64,000 nt of DNA, from positions 17,820-81,819 of the forward strand of contig NZ_LMGK01000001.1 of the NCBI RefSeq assembly GCF_001427125.1, read 5' to 3'. A program made the translations under genes and the position numbers. Below the pieces are notes generated by a model that did not search any database, was not told where the DNA came from, and saw nothing but the letters and a program-made list of their open reading frames with translations. Numbering within the stretch: position 1 is the stretch's first letter; the number at the start of each line of letters is the position of its first letter. The stretch comes from Pseudomonas sp. Root562 (GTDB taxonomy: Bacteria; Pseudomonadota; Gammaproteobacteria; Pseudomonadales; Pseudomonadaceae). Of this stretch, positions 52,973 to 61,972 are shown piece after piece.

Positions 52973-54325
52973 TTAGTGTCGGTAGTGAGAGCCGGTATGT
53001 TGCTCAGGCAAATGCGCCCCTTCGCGAAACAGCTTTTCCCGCAGGCTGCCATCGTCATAAGCGGTCTTGTACGAGCCACGTCGTTGCAACTCGGGAATCA
53101 CCAGTTCGATGAAGTCCACATAGCTTTCCGGCGTGACGATCCGCGTCAGGTTGAAGCCGTCGAGGCCGGTTTCGGCGATCCACGATTCCAGTTCATCCGC
53201 CACTTGCTGCGGCGAGCCGACCACGGTGATGTAGCGCCCGCCGAGAGCGTGTTGCTCCAGCAATTTGCGTCGGGTCCAGTCATTGTTCTGCAGGTTTTTG
53301 GTCGCTGACTGGATCGCGTTGCTTTTGACGTACTGGATCGGTTCGTCAATGGCGTACTCGGAAAAATCGATCCCGGTAGAGGCCGAGAAATGCGCCACCC
53401 CGGCCTCGGCACTGGCGTAGCTCAGGTATTCGGCGTGCTTGGCCCAGGCCAGTTCTTCGGTTTCGCCGACGATCACATTCAGGCCCATGAACACCTTGAT
53501 GTCTTCGCGATTGCGCCCGGCGTCGACAGCGCTGGCGCGGACTTTGTCCACTTGCACCATGGTCGACGCCTTGGTCTGGCCGCTGATGAACACGCACTCG
53601 GCGTGCCGGCCGGCGAACACCAGGCCACGATCGGAACTGCCGGCCTGGAACAACACCGGCGTGCGTTGTGGCGAGGGTTCGCACAGGTGATATCCCTCGA
53701 CCTGATAGAACTCGCCCTTGTGCTCGACCTTGTGCACTTTGTCCGGTTGCGCATAGATGCGTTGCCGTGGATCGTTCAGCACCGCAGCGTTTTCCCAGCT
53801 GCCTTCCCAGAGTTTGTAGAGCACCTCCAGGTACTCGTCGGCCTGGTCGTAACGGCGGTCGTGCTCGACCTGTTTGCTCAGGCCCATGGCTTTGGCGGCG
53901 CTGTCGAGGTAACCGGTGACGATGTTCCAGCCCACCCGGCCACGGCTCAGATGATCCAGCGTCGACATGCGTCGGGCGAACAGATACGGCGGCTCGTAAG
54001 TGAGGTTGGCGGTGAGGCCGAAGCCGAGGTTTTTGGTCACGGCAGCCATGGCCGAGACCAGCAGCAGCGGGTCATTGACCGGCAGCTGGATCGACTCCTT
54101 GAGTGGAACGTCCACCGAATTCTGGTAGACGTCGTAGACCCCGACGATGTCGGCGATGAACAAGCCGTCGAACAACCCGCGCTCGAGCAACTGCGCCAGT
54201 TCGGTCCAGTAGTCGATGGTTTTGTACCGGGTCGAGGTGTCCCGGGGATGCGTCCACAGACCATGGTTGATGTGCCCGATGCAGTTCATGTTGAATGCAT
54301 TGAGCAGGATCTTTTTCTTGGCCAT
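52973..54325 (-). CDS. NtaA/SnaA/DszA/DmoA-type FMN monooxygenase
   Basis: This 450-residue class C flavin monooxygenase of the bacterial-luciferase fold begins ILLNAFNMNCIGHINHGLW. It contains LERGLFDGLFIADIVGVYDV, RVGWNIVTGYLDSAAKAMG and SPQRTPVLFQAGSSDRGL, all typical of the NtaA/SnaA/DszA/SoxA group that cleaves C-N or C-S bonds using reduced FMN. With SfnB homologues upstream and metQNI downstream, release of sulfite or a similar product from an organosulfur compound is likely. Its ATG overlaps the preceding stop as TGATG. Confidence 0.88.
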   Translation of the reverse strand: MAKKKILLNAFNMNCIGHINHGLWTHPRDTSTRYKTIDYWTELAQLLERGLFDGLFIADIVGVYDVYQNSVDVPLKESIQLPVNDPLLLVSAMAAVTKNLGFGLTANLTYEPPYLFARRMSTLDHLSRGRVGWNIVTGYLDSAAKAMGLSKQVEHDRRYDQADEYLEVLYKLWEGSWENAAVLNDPRQRIYAQPDKVHKVEHKGEFYQVEGYHLCEPSPQRTPVLFQAGSSDRGLVFAGRHAECVFISGQTKASTMVQVDKVRASAVDAGRNREDIKVFMGLNVIVGETEELAWAKHAEYLSYASAEAGVAHFSASTGIDFSEYAIDEPIQYVKSNAIQSATKNLQNNDWTRRKLLEQHALGGRYITVVGSPQQVADELESWIAETGLDGFNLTRIVTPESYVDFIELVIPELQRRGSYKTAYDDGSLREKLFREGAHLPEQHTGSHYRH

Positions 54326-55530
54326 CAGATGGTCCCCCGCAGTGGCGGGTTTTCATCGTTGAGGTAGTAATTGCCCACCGCGTGATACTTCCAGCGCACC
54401 GGGTCGTGCAGGGTATGCACCCGAGCGTTGCGCCAGTGGCGATCCAGACCGTGTTCAATCAGGGTTGCCTGGCTGCCGGCCAATTCGAACAGGGTGCTGC
54501 CGGCGGCCAGGGAAACTTCGCTGCTGATGGCCCGAACTTCGGCGACGGCAATCGATGCAGCGGCGACGGTTTCGGCGTTGGTGTCGGCCTGGGCCTTGTC
54601 GAGGAACTCACCGGCGCGCTCCAGCAGCGCTTCGGTGGCGTGCAAACGAATGCTCAAGTGGCCGAAGCTCTTGAGGGTCAGTGGATCGTCGGTGGCTTTT
54701 TCATGCGTCGCGTCGATCCACGGGCGGGTCTTGGTGCGCACGAAGTGCAGGGCATCTTCGTAGGCGGCGCGGGCGATGCCGGTGTCGATGGCCGCATGGA
54801 GAATTTGCGCCAACGGGCCGACCGGTGTCGGGCGCTCGAACGCGCTTTGAAACGGGATGACGTCTTCGGCGGCGACGAAGACATCTTCGAACACCACCGA
54901 GCCGCTACCGGTGGTGCGCTGGCCGAAGCCGCTCCAGTCGTCGATGACGGTCAAGCCTTTGCTGTTGCTTGGGACGAAGGCCAATTGCTGCACGCCGTTT
55001 TCATCGATCACCGAGGTCGGGATGCGTTGGGCGTATATCGCACCGGTGGCGTAGAACTTGCGACCGTTTATGCGATAGCCCTTGCGCGCTCCCTGCACAT
55101 CAGGGGTGAGGCGGGTGACGCGGTCGTGAGCGGTTTTGGTGCCGAGCTCGGCGAGCGCATTGCCGAAGCGCTGTCCGGCCAGCACTTCGGCGTACAGGCG
55201 TTTTTTCTGCTCTTCGTTGCCGTTTACGCGCAACACTTCAAGGGCATAGAAATGGTTCTGCGGAATTTGCCCGAGCGAGCCGTCAGCCTGCGCAATCAGC
55301 GCGATGATCTTGGCCAGGGTGACGTTGGAAACGCCAGCGCCGCCATACTCTTTGGGCACGCTGACGCCCCACAGACCGGAACGGGAAAACACTTCCAGCT
55401 CCGGGTGCGGCAGTCGACGCTCGCGGTCACGCAGGGCGCTATCGCGCTTGAAATCGTCGGCCAGGTCGCTGGCGACAATCAGGGCTTGCTCATCGCTGGT
55501 CAGGACCGCGACGTGCTGAGAACTTGTCAT
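54325..55530 (-). CDS. SfnB-family sulfur-acquisition oxidoreductase, copy b
   Basis: This 401-residue protein has the acyl-CoA dehydrogenase fold but is of the SfnB/DszC flavin monooxygenase type (VSVPKEYGGAGVSNVTLAKI, GQIPQNHFYALEVLRVNG, SGFGQRTTGSGSVVFEDV). The C-terminus RHWRNARVHTLHDPVRWKYH is nearly identical to that of the next gene. SfnB-like proteins are induced in sulfur starvation and probably oxygenate sulfur compounds. It lies 23 bases after copy a and is joined to the monooxygenase gene by TGATG. Confidence 0.88.
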   Translation of the reverse strand: MTSSQHVAVLTSDEQALIVASDLADDFKRDSALRDRERRLPHPELEVFSRSGLWGVSVPKEYGGAGVSNVTLAKIIALIAQADGSLGQIPQNHFYALEVLRVNGNEEQKKRLYAEVLAGQRFGNALAELGTKTAHDRVTRLTPDVQGARKGYRINGRKFYATGAIYAQRIPTSVIDENGVQQLAFVPSNSKGLTVIDDWSGFGQRTTGSGSVVFEDVFVAAEDVIPFQSAFERPTPVGPLAQILHAAIDTGIARAAYEDALHFVRTKTRPWIDATHEKATDDPLTLKSFGHLSIRLHATEALLERAGEFLDKAQADTNAETVAAASIAVAEVRAISSEVSLAAGSTLFELAGSQATLIEHGLDRHWRNARVHTLHDPVRWKYHAVGNYYLNDENPPLRGTI

Positions 55531-55553
55531 GTGTTTCTCCAGATGTCTGGTCG

Positions 55554-56795
55554 TCAGATCCAGGAGTGGCGAGCCGGCAACGTGCCGTTCAGGTGATAGG
55601 CACCGACTGCGTGATACTTCCAGCGCACCGGGTCGTGCAGGGTGTGCACGCGGGCGTTGCGCCAGTGGCGGTCGAGGTTGAATTCGGCGAGGGTCGCGCG
55701 GCTGCCGGCCAGTTCGAAAAGCTTTTCGCTGGCCAACAGTGAGATCTCGGTGGTCAGCACCTTGGCTTCGGCCACGGCAATCGAAGCGCGGGCGGCTGAC
55801 TCGGCGGTGAGCGGCGCAGCGTTGACCTGATCAAGCACGTGTCCGGCCTTGCGCAGCAGGGCTTCGGCAGCGTGCAACTCGATTTTCAGTTTGCCGATGT
55901 CGGCGATCACATAGAGGTCATCACTGGCCCTGTCGACGTTGGCATCGATCCATGGCCGGGAGCGGGTTTTCACGAACTCGATGGCATCGTCGATGGCACC
56001 CCGGGCGATTCCGGCATCAATGGCTGCCTGGATCAATTGCGAGACGGCGCCCTGAGTATTGGGCTTGTCGTTGATCTTCCAGTTGTCCACTACCAGTTCG
56101 GCGTCGACCCGTACGTTGTTGAGCAAAACCGTACCGCTGGCGGTGGTGCGCTGGCCGAAACCGGACCAGTCATCGACGATGCGCAATCCCGGTGTGCCGC
56201 GACGGACGAAGGCCAGTACCTGCCTGCCATCGTCGTTCAGGGCCTTGACCGCAACCCAGTGCGCGAACAGCGCGCCGGTGGAGTAAAACTTTTGCCCATT
56301 GAGGACAAAGCCATCGCCATCGGCGGTGATGCGCGCCTTGAGGTCCAGCGTGTTCTTGCTGCCTCGCTCCGGCCCGGCATTGCCGATGCGCCAGCCCTCG
56401 AGCACGCTTTTGAACAGCTGTTTTTTCTGCGCTTCGGTGGCGCTGCCCAACACCAGGTTCAGGATGCCGAACTGGTTCTGTGGAATCTGTCCGAGGGCCG
56501 GGTCCGCCGCAGAAATGATCGCGAAAACCTCGGCCAGGGTGACGAACGAAACTTGCGGGCCACCGTACTCCCGCGGGATACCAATGCTGCCCAGCCCGCT
56601 GCGGGTGAATTGTTCGATTTCCGACCATGGCAACTTGCGCTGCTGGTCACGTTTGGCCGCGTGCAGGCGTGCTATCTGCGCCAGTTCGTGGGCGGCCTTG
56701 ATGGCTTGTGCGTCGTTGCGCAGCACTTGCGCGGGCAACAACAGGGGGGCGATATCCAGATCACTCTGGACAATTGCATCTGCCAGACTGGACAT
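55554..56795 (-). CDS. SfnB-family sulfur-acquisition oxidoreductase, copy a
   Basis: This 413-residue protein is paralogous to the next gene in the operon (IGIPREYGGPQVSFVTLAEV, GQIPQNQFGILNLVLGSA, SGFGQRTTASGTVLLNNV, same RHWRNARVHTLHDP end). An N-terminal extension of about 25 residues precedes the shared part. It is the first large gene of the operon sfnB-sfnB-monooxygenase-metQNI. Its start overlaps the stop of a 22-codon upstream ORF as TGATG, suggesting that translation of the leader controls its expression. Confidence 0.88.
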   Translation of the reverse strand: MSSLADAIVQSDLDIAPLLLPAQVLRNDAQAIKAAHELAQIARLHAAKRDQQRKLPWSEIEQFTRSGLGSIGIPREYGGPQVSFVTLAEVFAIISAADPALGQIPQNQFGILNLVLGSATEAQKKQLFKSVLEGWRIGNAGPERGSKNTLDLKARITADGDGFVLNGQKFYSTGALFAHWVAVKALNDDGRQVLAFVRRGTPGLRIVDDWSGFGQRTTASGTVLLNNVRVDAELVVDNWKINDKPNTQGAVSQLIQAAIDAGIARGAIDDAIEFVKTRSRPWIDANVDRASDDLYVIADIGKLKIELHAAEALLRKAGHVLDQVNAAPLTAESAARASIAVAEAKVLTTEISLLASEKLFELAGSRATLAEFNLDRHWRNARVHTLHDPVRWKYHAVGAYHLNGTLPARHSWI

Positions 56796-56863
56796 CAGTG
56801 CCGCTCCTTGGCTGCACGCAATGCCCTGGCGATCTGCACTGGGGTGATTGTGTTCCGGACCAT
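56795..56863 (-). CDS. Possible 22-residue leader peptide coupled to sfnB
   Basis: ATG 56863 (minus strand) follows GAGG at five-base spacing and opens 22 codons ending in TGA at 56797-56795, which overlaps the sfnB ATG as TGATG. The predicted peptide is basic and helical (ITPVQIARALRAAKER in the middle). It has no cysteine or methionine run, so classical attenuation by cysteinyl-tRNA starvation is not supported. The same TGATG junction links two further genes of this operon. Family unknown. Confidence 0.5.
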   Translation of the reverse strand: MVRNTITPVQIARALRAAKERH

Positions 56864-56951
56864 ACCTACCTCACATCTCATGGAAACGCCGCTGGGGCGT
56901 AGAAAACAAGAATGTCCGGTGGTCCGGTGTATATACCCTAAGCGTTTATAA

Positions 56952-56972
56952 AAAAGTTATGAACTAACTTTT
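56952..56972 (-). promoter_or_regulatory. AT-rich inverted repeat at end of upstream gene
   Basis: AAAAGTTA (56952-56959) faces TAACTTTT (56965-56972) across five bases. It overlaps the stop codon of the 56964-57785 gene and lies about 90 bases before the leader ORF. It may be a terminator stem or the operator/promoter region of the sfnB operon. Nearby GTCCGGTGGTCCGGTG repeats lie at about 56908-56924. Confidence 0.35.
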
Positions 56973-57785
56973 AGGAATATATATAGAAGGGGTGGTGGGC
57001 GCAGGGCAACACTTGCTGCTGTAGCAACAGCGCGCTTGTGCGGCCTCGGGTCGTTGCTTTTTCGCGACTTTCAGCCACGAACCGGCGCAACCAATTTTCA
57101 ACGAACGTGCCGGCGCCCACCGTGAGTTGTTGCCGACCCGGTCGAGAATGCAATAAGTCACCTCCAGCCGCAGATCCTCGCCCGCCTCGATAATGATCGC
57201 TGGCGGCACCCATACCTGGATCGGCTGGCCCACGTCGCTCGCCTTGAGTCGTGGCAAGTCCATGCGCACATCGCCCCAGCGCAGGGTGATTTCGTCGTCC
57301 GCCGCCATGTTCAGGTACGGCTCGATGGTCAGCGGCACGCCGCGTTTGATCTGGTTGGGATTCACGCCCTGGCGGCGAATCGTTTCAGGGATGCTCACGG
57401 GGGCCAGGCGTTGGTTTTCGTCGCCGCACAGGTTGGAAGGTTCGCCACCCGGACAATCGAGCTTGACTCGAACGCGTCCGACAGCCGATACCGCCGGCCC
57501 CCGGCCAATCTGCATGATCCGGTAATGAATGCGCGAGGCGCCATTGGCAATGAAACTCTCGGGTACGCGCAAGTGGACGGAACGGCCTACATCGTCGGGC
57601 GTGACCACCCTGGAGGCGACGTAGCAGTTGTCCCAGAACAGTTCGATGAGGTCGCCTTCGTCCATCGCAGGGTAGGGCGGCACATCGATCAGCAGGTGCG
57701 AGGCCGATACGATATTGATGTCGCTTTTGTGAGATTGCGCCAGGGTTGGGGCTGCGAGTTCGGGATGGTTCGAAATGTTTTTCAT
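56964..57785 (-). CDS. Hypothetical beta-rich protein with Cys-rich tail
   Basis: This 273-residue protein has no signal peptide or membrane segment. Two related units can be seen: DEGDLIELFWDNCYVASRVV with DVGRSVHLRVPESFI (about 42-78), and ADDEITLRWGDVRMDLPRLK with DVGQPIQVWVPPAII (about 160-200), suggesting tandem beta-sandwich domains. Similar proteins occur widely in the P. fluorescens group, as far as I recall without known function. The last 40 residues are different: basic, with four Cys in two pairs (RCCYSSKCCPAP). It lies between two sulfur operons. Confidence 0.7.
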   Translation of the reverse strand: MKNISNHPELAAPTLAQSHKSDINIVSASHLLIDVPPYPAMDEGDLIELFWDNCYVASRVVTPDDVGRSVHLRVPESFIANGASRIHYRIMQIGRGPAVSAVGRVRVKLDCPGGEPSNLCGDENQRLAPVSIPETIRRQGVNPNQIKRGVPLTIEPYLNMAADDEITLRWGDVRMDLPRLKASDVGQPIQVWVPPAIIIEAGEDLRLEVTYCILDRVGNNSRWAPARSLKIGCAGSWLKVAKKQRPEAAQARCCYSSKCCPAPTTPSIYIPKS

Positions 57786-58240
57786 GGAGTCTCCTTGAAG
57801 TTGTTGCAGCGAAGTCCGTTTCTGAAAAATAAATGCATCAAGTGCGAGTAAAAAGGCAATTGCTTATTTTGTTTTAAATAACGGGTGGCGCGTCTTGGTG
57901 ACTAGATAAGAGTGCGGGTGAATCAGTGTCAATAGCGATTGTTAGTTAGGCTTGGAATATGATGTTATTCAGAAAAGTCCTACGCATTAAAGTTAAGAAG
58001 CGCTATGGGTGAGTAGAAAATGCTTATAAATACAGGGCGAGTCGGGCTTGGATGCGCGGGGAGGGCGTGCGGCGGGTGATTGGCGGATGCGGGGGAATTG
58101 GCAGTGAAAGTCTGTTGCGGGATATATATATGTACTGCGCATGCGCACAAAATATTAACTATGGTTTTTTGATTTTGTTATGCGCAGGCGGGCGGTGGGC
58201 GCAACTTCCGTCCGTGGAAGTTGGCAGTGTTGCCAAGGTG
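57786..58240. other. AT-richer gene-free interval
   Basis: No convincing ORF was found in 455 bases. It holds a perfect 12-bp palindrome TGCGCATGCGCA (58136-58147) and a perfect hairpin CAACTTCC-GTCCGT-GGAAGTTG (58202-58223) 18 bases beyond the tcyN stop, possibly its terminator without a T run. It also holds the upstream region of the hypothetical gene. Composition is visibly more AT-rich than its surroundings. Confidence 0.5.
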
Positions 58241-58996
58241 TTAGTTGTGTGAGTTATTAAGGAATTTACTGAGGAACTGCTTCGTGCGTTCTTCTTTCGG
58301 ATTGGCGAATAGTGCCTTGGATTCGCCTTGTTCGACGATCACACCCTTGTCGAAAAACACCACGCGATTGGCCACGTCACGGGCGAAAGCCATTTCGTGG
58401 GTCACGATGACCATCGTGCGATTCTCTTCGGCCAGGCCGCGGATCGTCGCCAACACTTCACCGACCAACTCCGGGTCAAGTGCCGAGGTCGGTTCATCGA
58501 ACAGGATCACTTCCGGTTCCATCGCCAGCGCGCGGGCAATCGCCACGCGTTGTTGCTGGCCGCCCGAGAGGCGGCGCGGATAAGCGTCTTCCTTACCCGC
58601 CAGGCCCACCTTGGCCAACAGTTTCTTGCCCAGGGCGACGGCGTCGGCATGCGGGATCTTCTTGACGATGATCGGGCCTTCGATAACGTTTTCCAGGGCT
58701 GTGCGATGGGGGAACAGGTTGAAATTCTGAAACACGAAGCCCACGTGCTGGCGCAGGTTGCGCACCAGACTTTGTTGCTGGTTCAACGGGCGGCCGGTAT
58801 CGATCTCGATATCGCCGACCTTGATCCGGCCACTGGTGGGCTCTTCCAGAAAATTCAGGCAACGCAGGAATGTGGTCTTGCCCGAGCCGCTAGGCCCGAT
58901 GATCGCCACGACCTCGCCTTCCTTCACTTGCAGGTCGATGCCGTTGAGCACCACTTGACCCTTGAACTGCTTTGTCAGTTTTTCCACGACAATCAT
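58241..58996 (-). CDS. tcyN: L-cystine ABC transporter ATPase TcyN
   Basis: This 251-residue polar-amino-acid ABC ATPase has Walker A GPSGSGKT (34-41), signature LSGGQQQR, Walker [14 protein letters not shown] and [21 protein letters not shown]. The genomic set TcyJ-TcyL-TcyN next to D-cysteine desulfhydrase identifies the ligand as cystine. Four bases separate it from tcyL. Confidence 0.9.
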   Translation of the reverse strand: MIVVEKLTKQFKGQVVLNGIDLQVKEGEVVAIIGPSGSGKTTFLRCLNFLEEPTSGRIKVGDIEIDTGRPLNQQQSLVRNLRQHVGFVFQNFNLFPHRTALENVIEGPIIVKKIPHADAVALGKKLLAKVGLAGKEDAYPRRLSGGQQQRVAIARALAMEPEVILFDEPTSALDPELVGEVLATIRGLAEENRTMVIVTHEMAFARDVANRVVFFDKGVIVEQGESKALFANPKEERTKQFLSKFLNNSHN

Positions 58997-59000
58997 TGGG

Positions 59001-59666
59001 TCAGGACTCCTGGTCGTGCCGATTGACCCGCTCTTCCAACTTGTTCTGCAGGTGCGAGAGCACCGTGGCCAGAATCCAGTAGATCAGCGCGGCGGCAAGA
59101 TACATGGTGAACACTTCGAAGGTGCGGGCGGTAATCAGTTGTGCCTGGCGGAACAGCTCCGGCACCTGAATGGTGGCCGCCAGCGCGGTGTCCTTGACCA
59201 GCGAAATGAAGCTGTTGCCCAGTGGCGGCAATGCGGTGCGCATCGCCTGCGGCAGGATGGCCCGGCGCAGGGTCTGCGCACGGGTCATGCCGATACTGGC
59301 AGCAGCTTCCCACTGACCGCGCTCGATGGAGCTGATCGCGGCGCGCAGGATCTCACAGGCGTAGGCGGCCATGTTCAGCGAAAAGCCGATCAGGGCCGCC
59401 GGCAGTGGATCGAGTTCCATGCCCAGTTGCGGCAAGCCGTAATAGATCACGAACAGTTGCACCAGCAACGGCGTGCCGCGAAAGAACGATACGTAGACAC
59501 GGGCGATCCAGCTCACCAGCTTGAAGCGCGACAGACGCATCAGTGCCAGGCCGAAGCCCAGCACCAGACCGAAGAACATCCCGCCCAGGCTCAGGATGAC
59601 CGTGTAGTACGCGCCCTTGAGCAGGAAGGGCAGGGAATCGAGTGCGAGTTGAAAAGCTTCTTCCAT
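59001..59666 (-). CDS. tcyL: L-cystine ABC transporter permease TcyL
   Basis: This 221-residue His/Glu/Gln/Arg-type permease starts [22 protein letters not shown] and contains [22 protein letters not shown]. The EAA loop [29 protein letters not shown] is present (split at EAAASIGM). Probably four to five helices. It overlaps the tcyJ stop by one base. Confidence 0.9.
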   Translation of the reverse strand: MEEAFQLALDSLPFLLKGAYYTVILSLGGMFFGLVLGFGLALMRLSRFKLVSWIARVYVSFFRGTPLLVQLFVIYYGLPQLGMELDPLPAALIGFSLNMAAYACEILRAAISSIERGQWEAAASIGMTRAQTLRRAILPQAMRTALPPLGNSFISLVKDTALAATIQVPELFRQAQLITARTFEVFTMYLAAALIYWILATVLSHLQNKLEERVNRHDQES

Positions 59667-60466
59667 TATTGAGTGACGTCAGCGTTGAAGTATTTTTCCG
59701 AAAGCTTTTTCAACGTGCCGTCGGCGCGCAGCTTGTCGATAGCCTTGTTCACTGCAGCCAGCAGCTCAGGCTCGCCTTTGCGCAGGGCGATACCGGCTTC
59801 CTGACGGGAGAATGCTTCACCTGCCGCGGTGGTGTCTTTTGCCTTCTTGGCATATTCCAGTGCGGCCAGACGGTCGATCAGGATGGCATCGATGCGGCCC
59901 ACGCGCAGGTCCTGGAATTTGGTTGGATCATCTTCGTAGGTGCGCACGTCAGCGGTCGGTACGTTGGCTTTTACCCACTCTTCGTAGTTGGTGCCCAGGC
60001 CTACGCCGACTTTCTTGCCGCCCAGGTCGGCAGCCGACTTGATGTTCAGCTCGGCGGCCTTTTTCGTCAGTACCAGCGCCTGAATCCCGGAAACGGTGTA
60101 CGGCTCGGAGAAGTCATACTTCTTCTTGCGTTCTTCGGTAATGGTCACCTGGTTGATCACGGCGTCCAGACGCTTGGATTCCAGGGCTGCCAGAATGCCT
60201 TCCCATTTGGTCGGTTGCAGCTTGACCTTCACGCCCAGCTCTTTGGCCAGCGCTTCAGAAAATTCGACTTCGAAGCCCGACAGCTTGCCGCTTTCGTCGA
60301 CGAAGCTAAACGGTGGATAAGTGCCTTCCAGGCCGACGTTGATTACGCCTTTGTCCTTGATTTGTTGCAGTTGCTCACCGGCAACCGCCTGGCCGATCAG
60401 GCCGGCGCTCAGTGCCAGGCCCAGCGAACCTACCAGCAGATTTCGACGTAGTGCGGAAAAATTCAT
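59666..60466 (-). CDS. tcyJ: Cystine-binding periplasmic protein TcyJ
   Basis: This 266-residue SBP of family 3 has a signal peptide ending AVA (about residue 29). Mature start GEQLQQIKDKGVINVGLEGTYPPFSFVDESGKLSGFEVEF is quoted only in part here: GVINVGLEGTYPPFSF. Later segments NQVTITEERKKKYDFSEPY and RQEAGIALRKGEPELL match FliY/TcyJ cystine receptors. First gene of the tcyJLN operon. Confidence 0.92.
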   Translation of the reverse strand: MNFSALRRNLLVGSLGLALSAGLIGQAVAGEQLQQIKDKGVINVGLEGTYPPFSFVDESGKLSGFEVEFSEALAKELGVKVKLQPTKWEGILAALESKRLDAVINQVTITEERKKKYDFSEPYTVSGIQALVLTKKAAELNIKSAADLGGKKVGVGLGTNYEEWVKANVPTADVRTYEDDPTKFQDLRVGRIDAILIDRLAALEYAKKAKDTTAAGEAFSRQEAGIALRKGEPELLAAVNKAIDKLRADGTLKKLSEKYFNADVTQ

Positions 60467-60673
60467 GACAAGCCCCTGTGTTTTCTTATGGAAGACGCTT
60501 AAGGAAAGTTGGCAAATTCGGGATTGGAACGACTGCGATATCCTGCCCTAAAGCAGCTTATGCGTCTCGCAGCAAATTCGCCTGCGGCATGACTATATGA
60601 TGGCGTTATTAGATTAGAAAATAATAAATTCTATTTTTGTTATGCATTAATGGAATAATTGGTCGGCAATGGG
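60467..60673 (-). promoter_or_regulatory. Upstream region of tcyJLN
   Basis: Gene-free. The distal part (about 60595-60660) is strongly AT-rich (TTAGATTAGAAAATAATAAA, TTTTTGTTATGCATTAATGG), as is usual for CysB-activated sulfur-starvation promoters. No exact CysB site or -10/-35 pair could be fixed. Confidence 0.35.
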
Positions 60674-60775
60674 TGATCGTTCCCACGCTCCGTGGGAATG
60701 CCTCATGGGAGGCTCCGCGTCCAGTGACGCGCAGCGTCACGGGCTGCGTTCACACGCAGAGCGTGGGAACGATCA
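60674..60775. repeat. Composite TGATCG repeat, copy 5
   Basis: TGATCGTTCCCACGCTCCGTG... to ...GCAGAGCGTGGGAACGATCA with inner arms GTGACGCGCAGCGTCAC. It ends seven bases before the dcyD stop codon. Confidence 0.88.
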
Positions 60776-60782
60776 GCCATCT

Positions 60783-61781
60783 CTAGTCCTGCAAAAAGCT
60801 TGTATAGGCAAACAACGCCGGCGCCCCACCGGTGTGCAGGAAGATGATCGGCCCCTCATCGAAACGCTGACGTCCGATGCCATCCAGCAGTCCGGCCATG
60901 GCTTTGCCAGTGTAGACCGGGTCAAGCAGCAGGCCTTCCTGACTGGCCAGCAATTTTACCGCCGCCAACGTCCCGGCATTCGGCTCACCGTAGCGCGGCG
61001 CGAAATACTCGTCCCACAATTCGACCTTGAAGTTCGCCGGCAACGACATGCCCAGCAGCTCGGCAGTGCGCTCGGCCAGACCCTGAACCTTCGGGCGTTG
61101 ATCTTCATCGCTGCGAGAAACCGTCACGCCGATCACTGGCAACTGCGGCAACGCTTCGTTCAACGCCAGCGCCAGACCGCTATGGGTTCCGGCGCTACCG
61201 GAAGCCAGGACGACGGCGGCGAAGTCCAGGCCGGTGTCCTTGATCTGCTCGGCCAGTTCCAGGCCTGCGCGCACGTAACCCAACGCGCCCAATGCATTGG
61301 AGCCACCGATGGGCACCAGATACGGTTTTTTGCCGTTGTTGCGCAGGCGGGCGGCCAATGCCTGCAATTGCTCATCGGCATTATCGAGATTCTCCACCCG
61401 CTCGACTTTGGTATGGAACAGATCAAGCAACAACCGATTGCCGTTGCCGACGTAATTGACGTCATCGGTGCCAAGCGGGTTTTCCAGCAACGCTACGCAG
61501 CCAAGGCCCAGCTTGGCGGCAATGGCGGCCGTCTGGCGTACGTGGTTCGATTGCAGCGCGCCCGCGGTGATCAAGGTATCCGCGCCCTGGGCCAAGGCAT
61601 CGGCGGCGAGGTATTCGAGTTTGCGCAGCTTGTTGCCGCCCATTGCCAGTGGTGTCAGGTCATCGCGTTTGACGTATACATCGCGGCCCAGCCACATCGA
61701 CAGGCGTTCGAGTTTTTCCAGGGCGGTGGGCTGACTGAGCAGGTCGAGGCGGTTAAAGCGGGCAAGCTGTTGTTTGATCAT
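60783..61781 (-). CDS. dcyD: D-cysteine desulfhydrase
   Basis: This 332-residue fold-type II PLP enzyme of the ACC-deaminase/DcyD family converts D-cysteine to pyruvate, ammonia and sulfide. PLP lysine is Lys51 in MGGNKLRK, followed by [12 protein letters not shown]; the phosphate-binding [11 protein letters not shown] lies near 193. The end [17 protein letters not shown] is typical. Start 61781 is chosen as it begins the conserved LARFNRLDL region. It lies upstream of tcyJLN on the same strand, as in enterobacteria, linking import of cystine stereoisomers to sulfide release. Confidence 0.9.
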   Translation of the reverse strand: MIKQQLARFNRLDLLSQPTALEKLERLSMWLGRDVYVKRDDLTPLAMGGNKLRKLEYLAADALAQGADTLITAGALQSNHVRQTAAIAAKLGLGCVALLENPLGTDDVNYVGNGNRLLLDLFHTKVERVENLDNADEQLQALAARLRNNGKKPYLVPIGGSNALGALGYVRAGLELAEQIKDTGLDFAAVVLASGSAGTHSGLALALNEALPQLPVIGVTVSRSDEDQRPKVQGLAERTAELLGMSLPANFKVELWDEYFAPRYGEPNAGTLAAVKLLASQEGLLLDPVYTGKAMAGLLDGIGRQRFDEGPIIFLHTGGAPALFAYTSFLQD

Positions 61782-61972
61782 GGGTCCGTACTGGCGGTGA
61801 ATGATGTCAGGACTATAGGCACGCCAATTTCCCCGGGCAACCGTCAATCGCTTATAGCCGATGGTGCTTGATACAGCACAATTGGTTCTTAATTTGGCCC
61901 AAGGCCCTTGCCGTAAAGTAATCGCCGTTGACGCGGCCAGACTGTCCGGCCGCTCCGTGAGGAGTTTTTACC

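Noticed and set aside
52840..53079. 80-residue N-terminal extension of MetQ through the composite repeat
   Set aside because: The signal peptide starts at the later ATG, and an export signal cannot be internal.
58052..58252. 66-codon plus-strand frame in the AT-rich gap
   Set aside because: No ribosome site, unusual residue mix and overlap with the tcyN 3' end. No support beyond being open.
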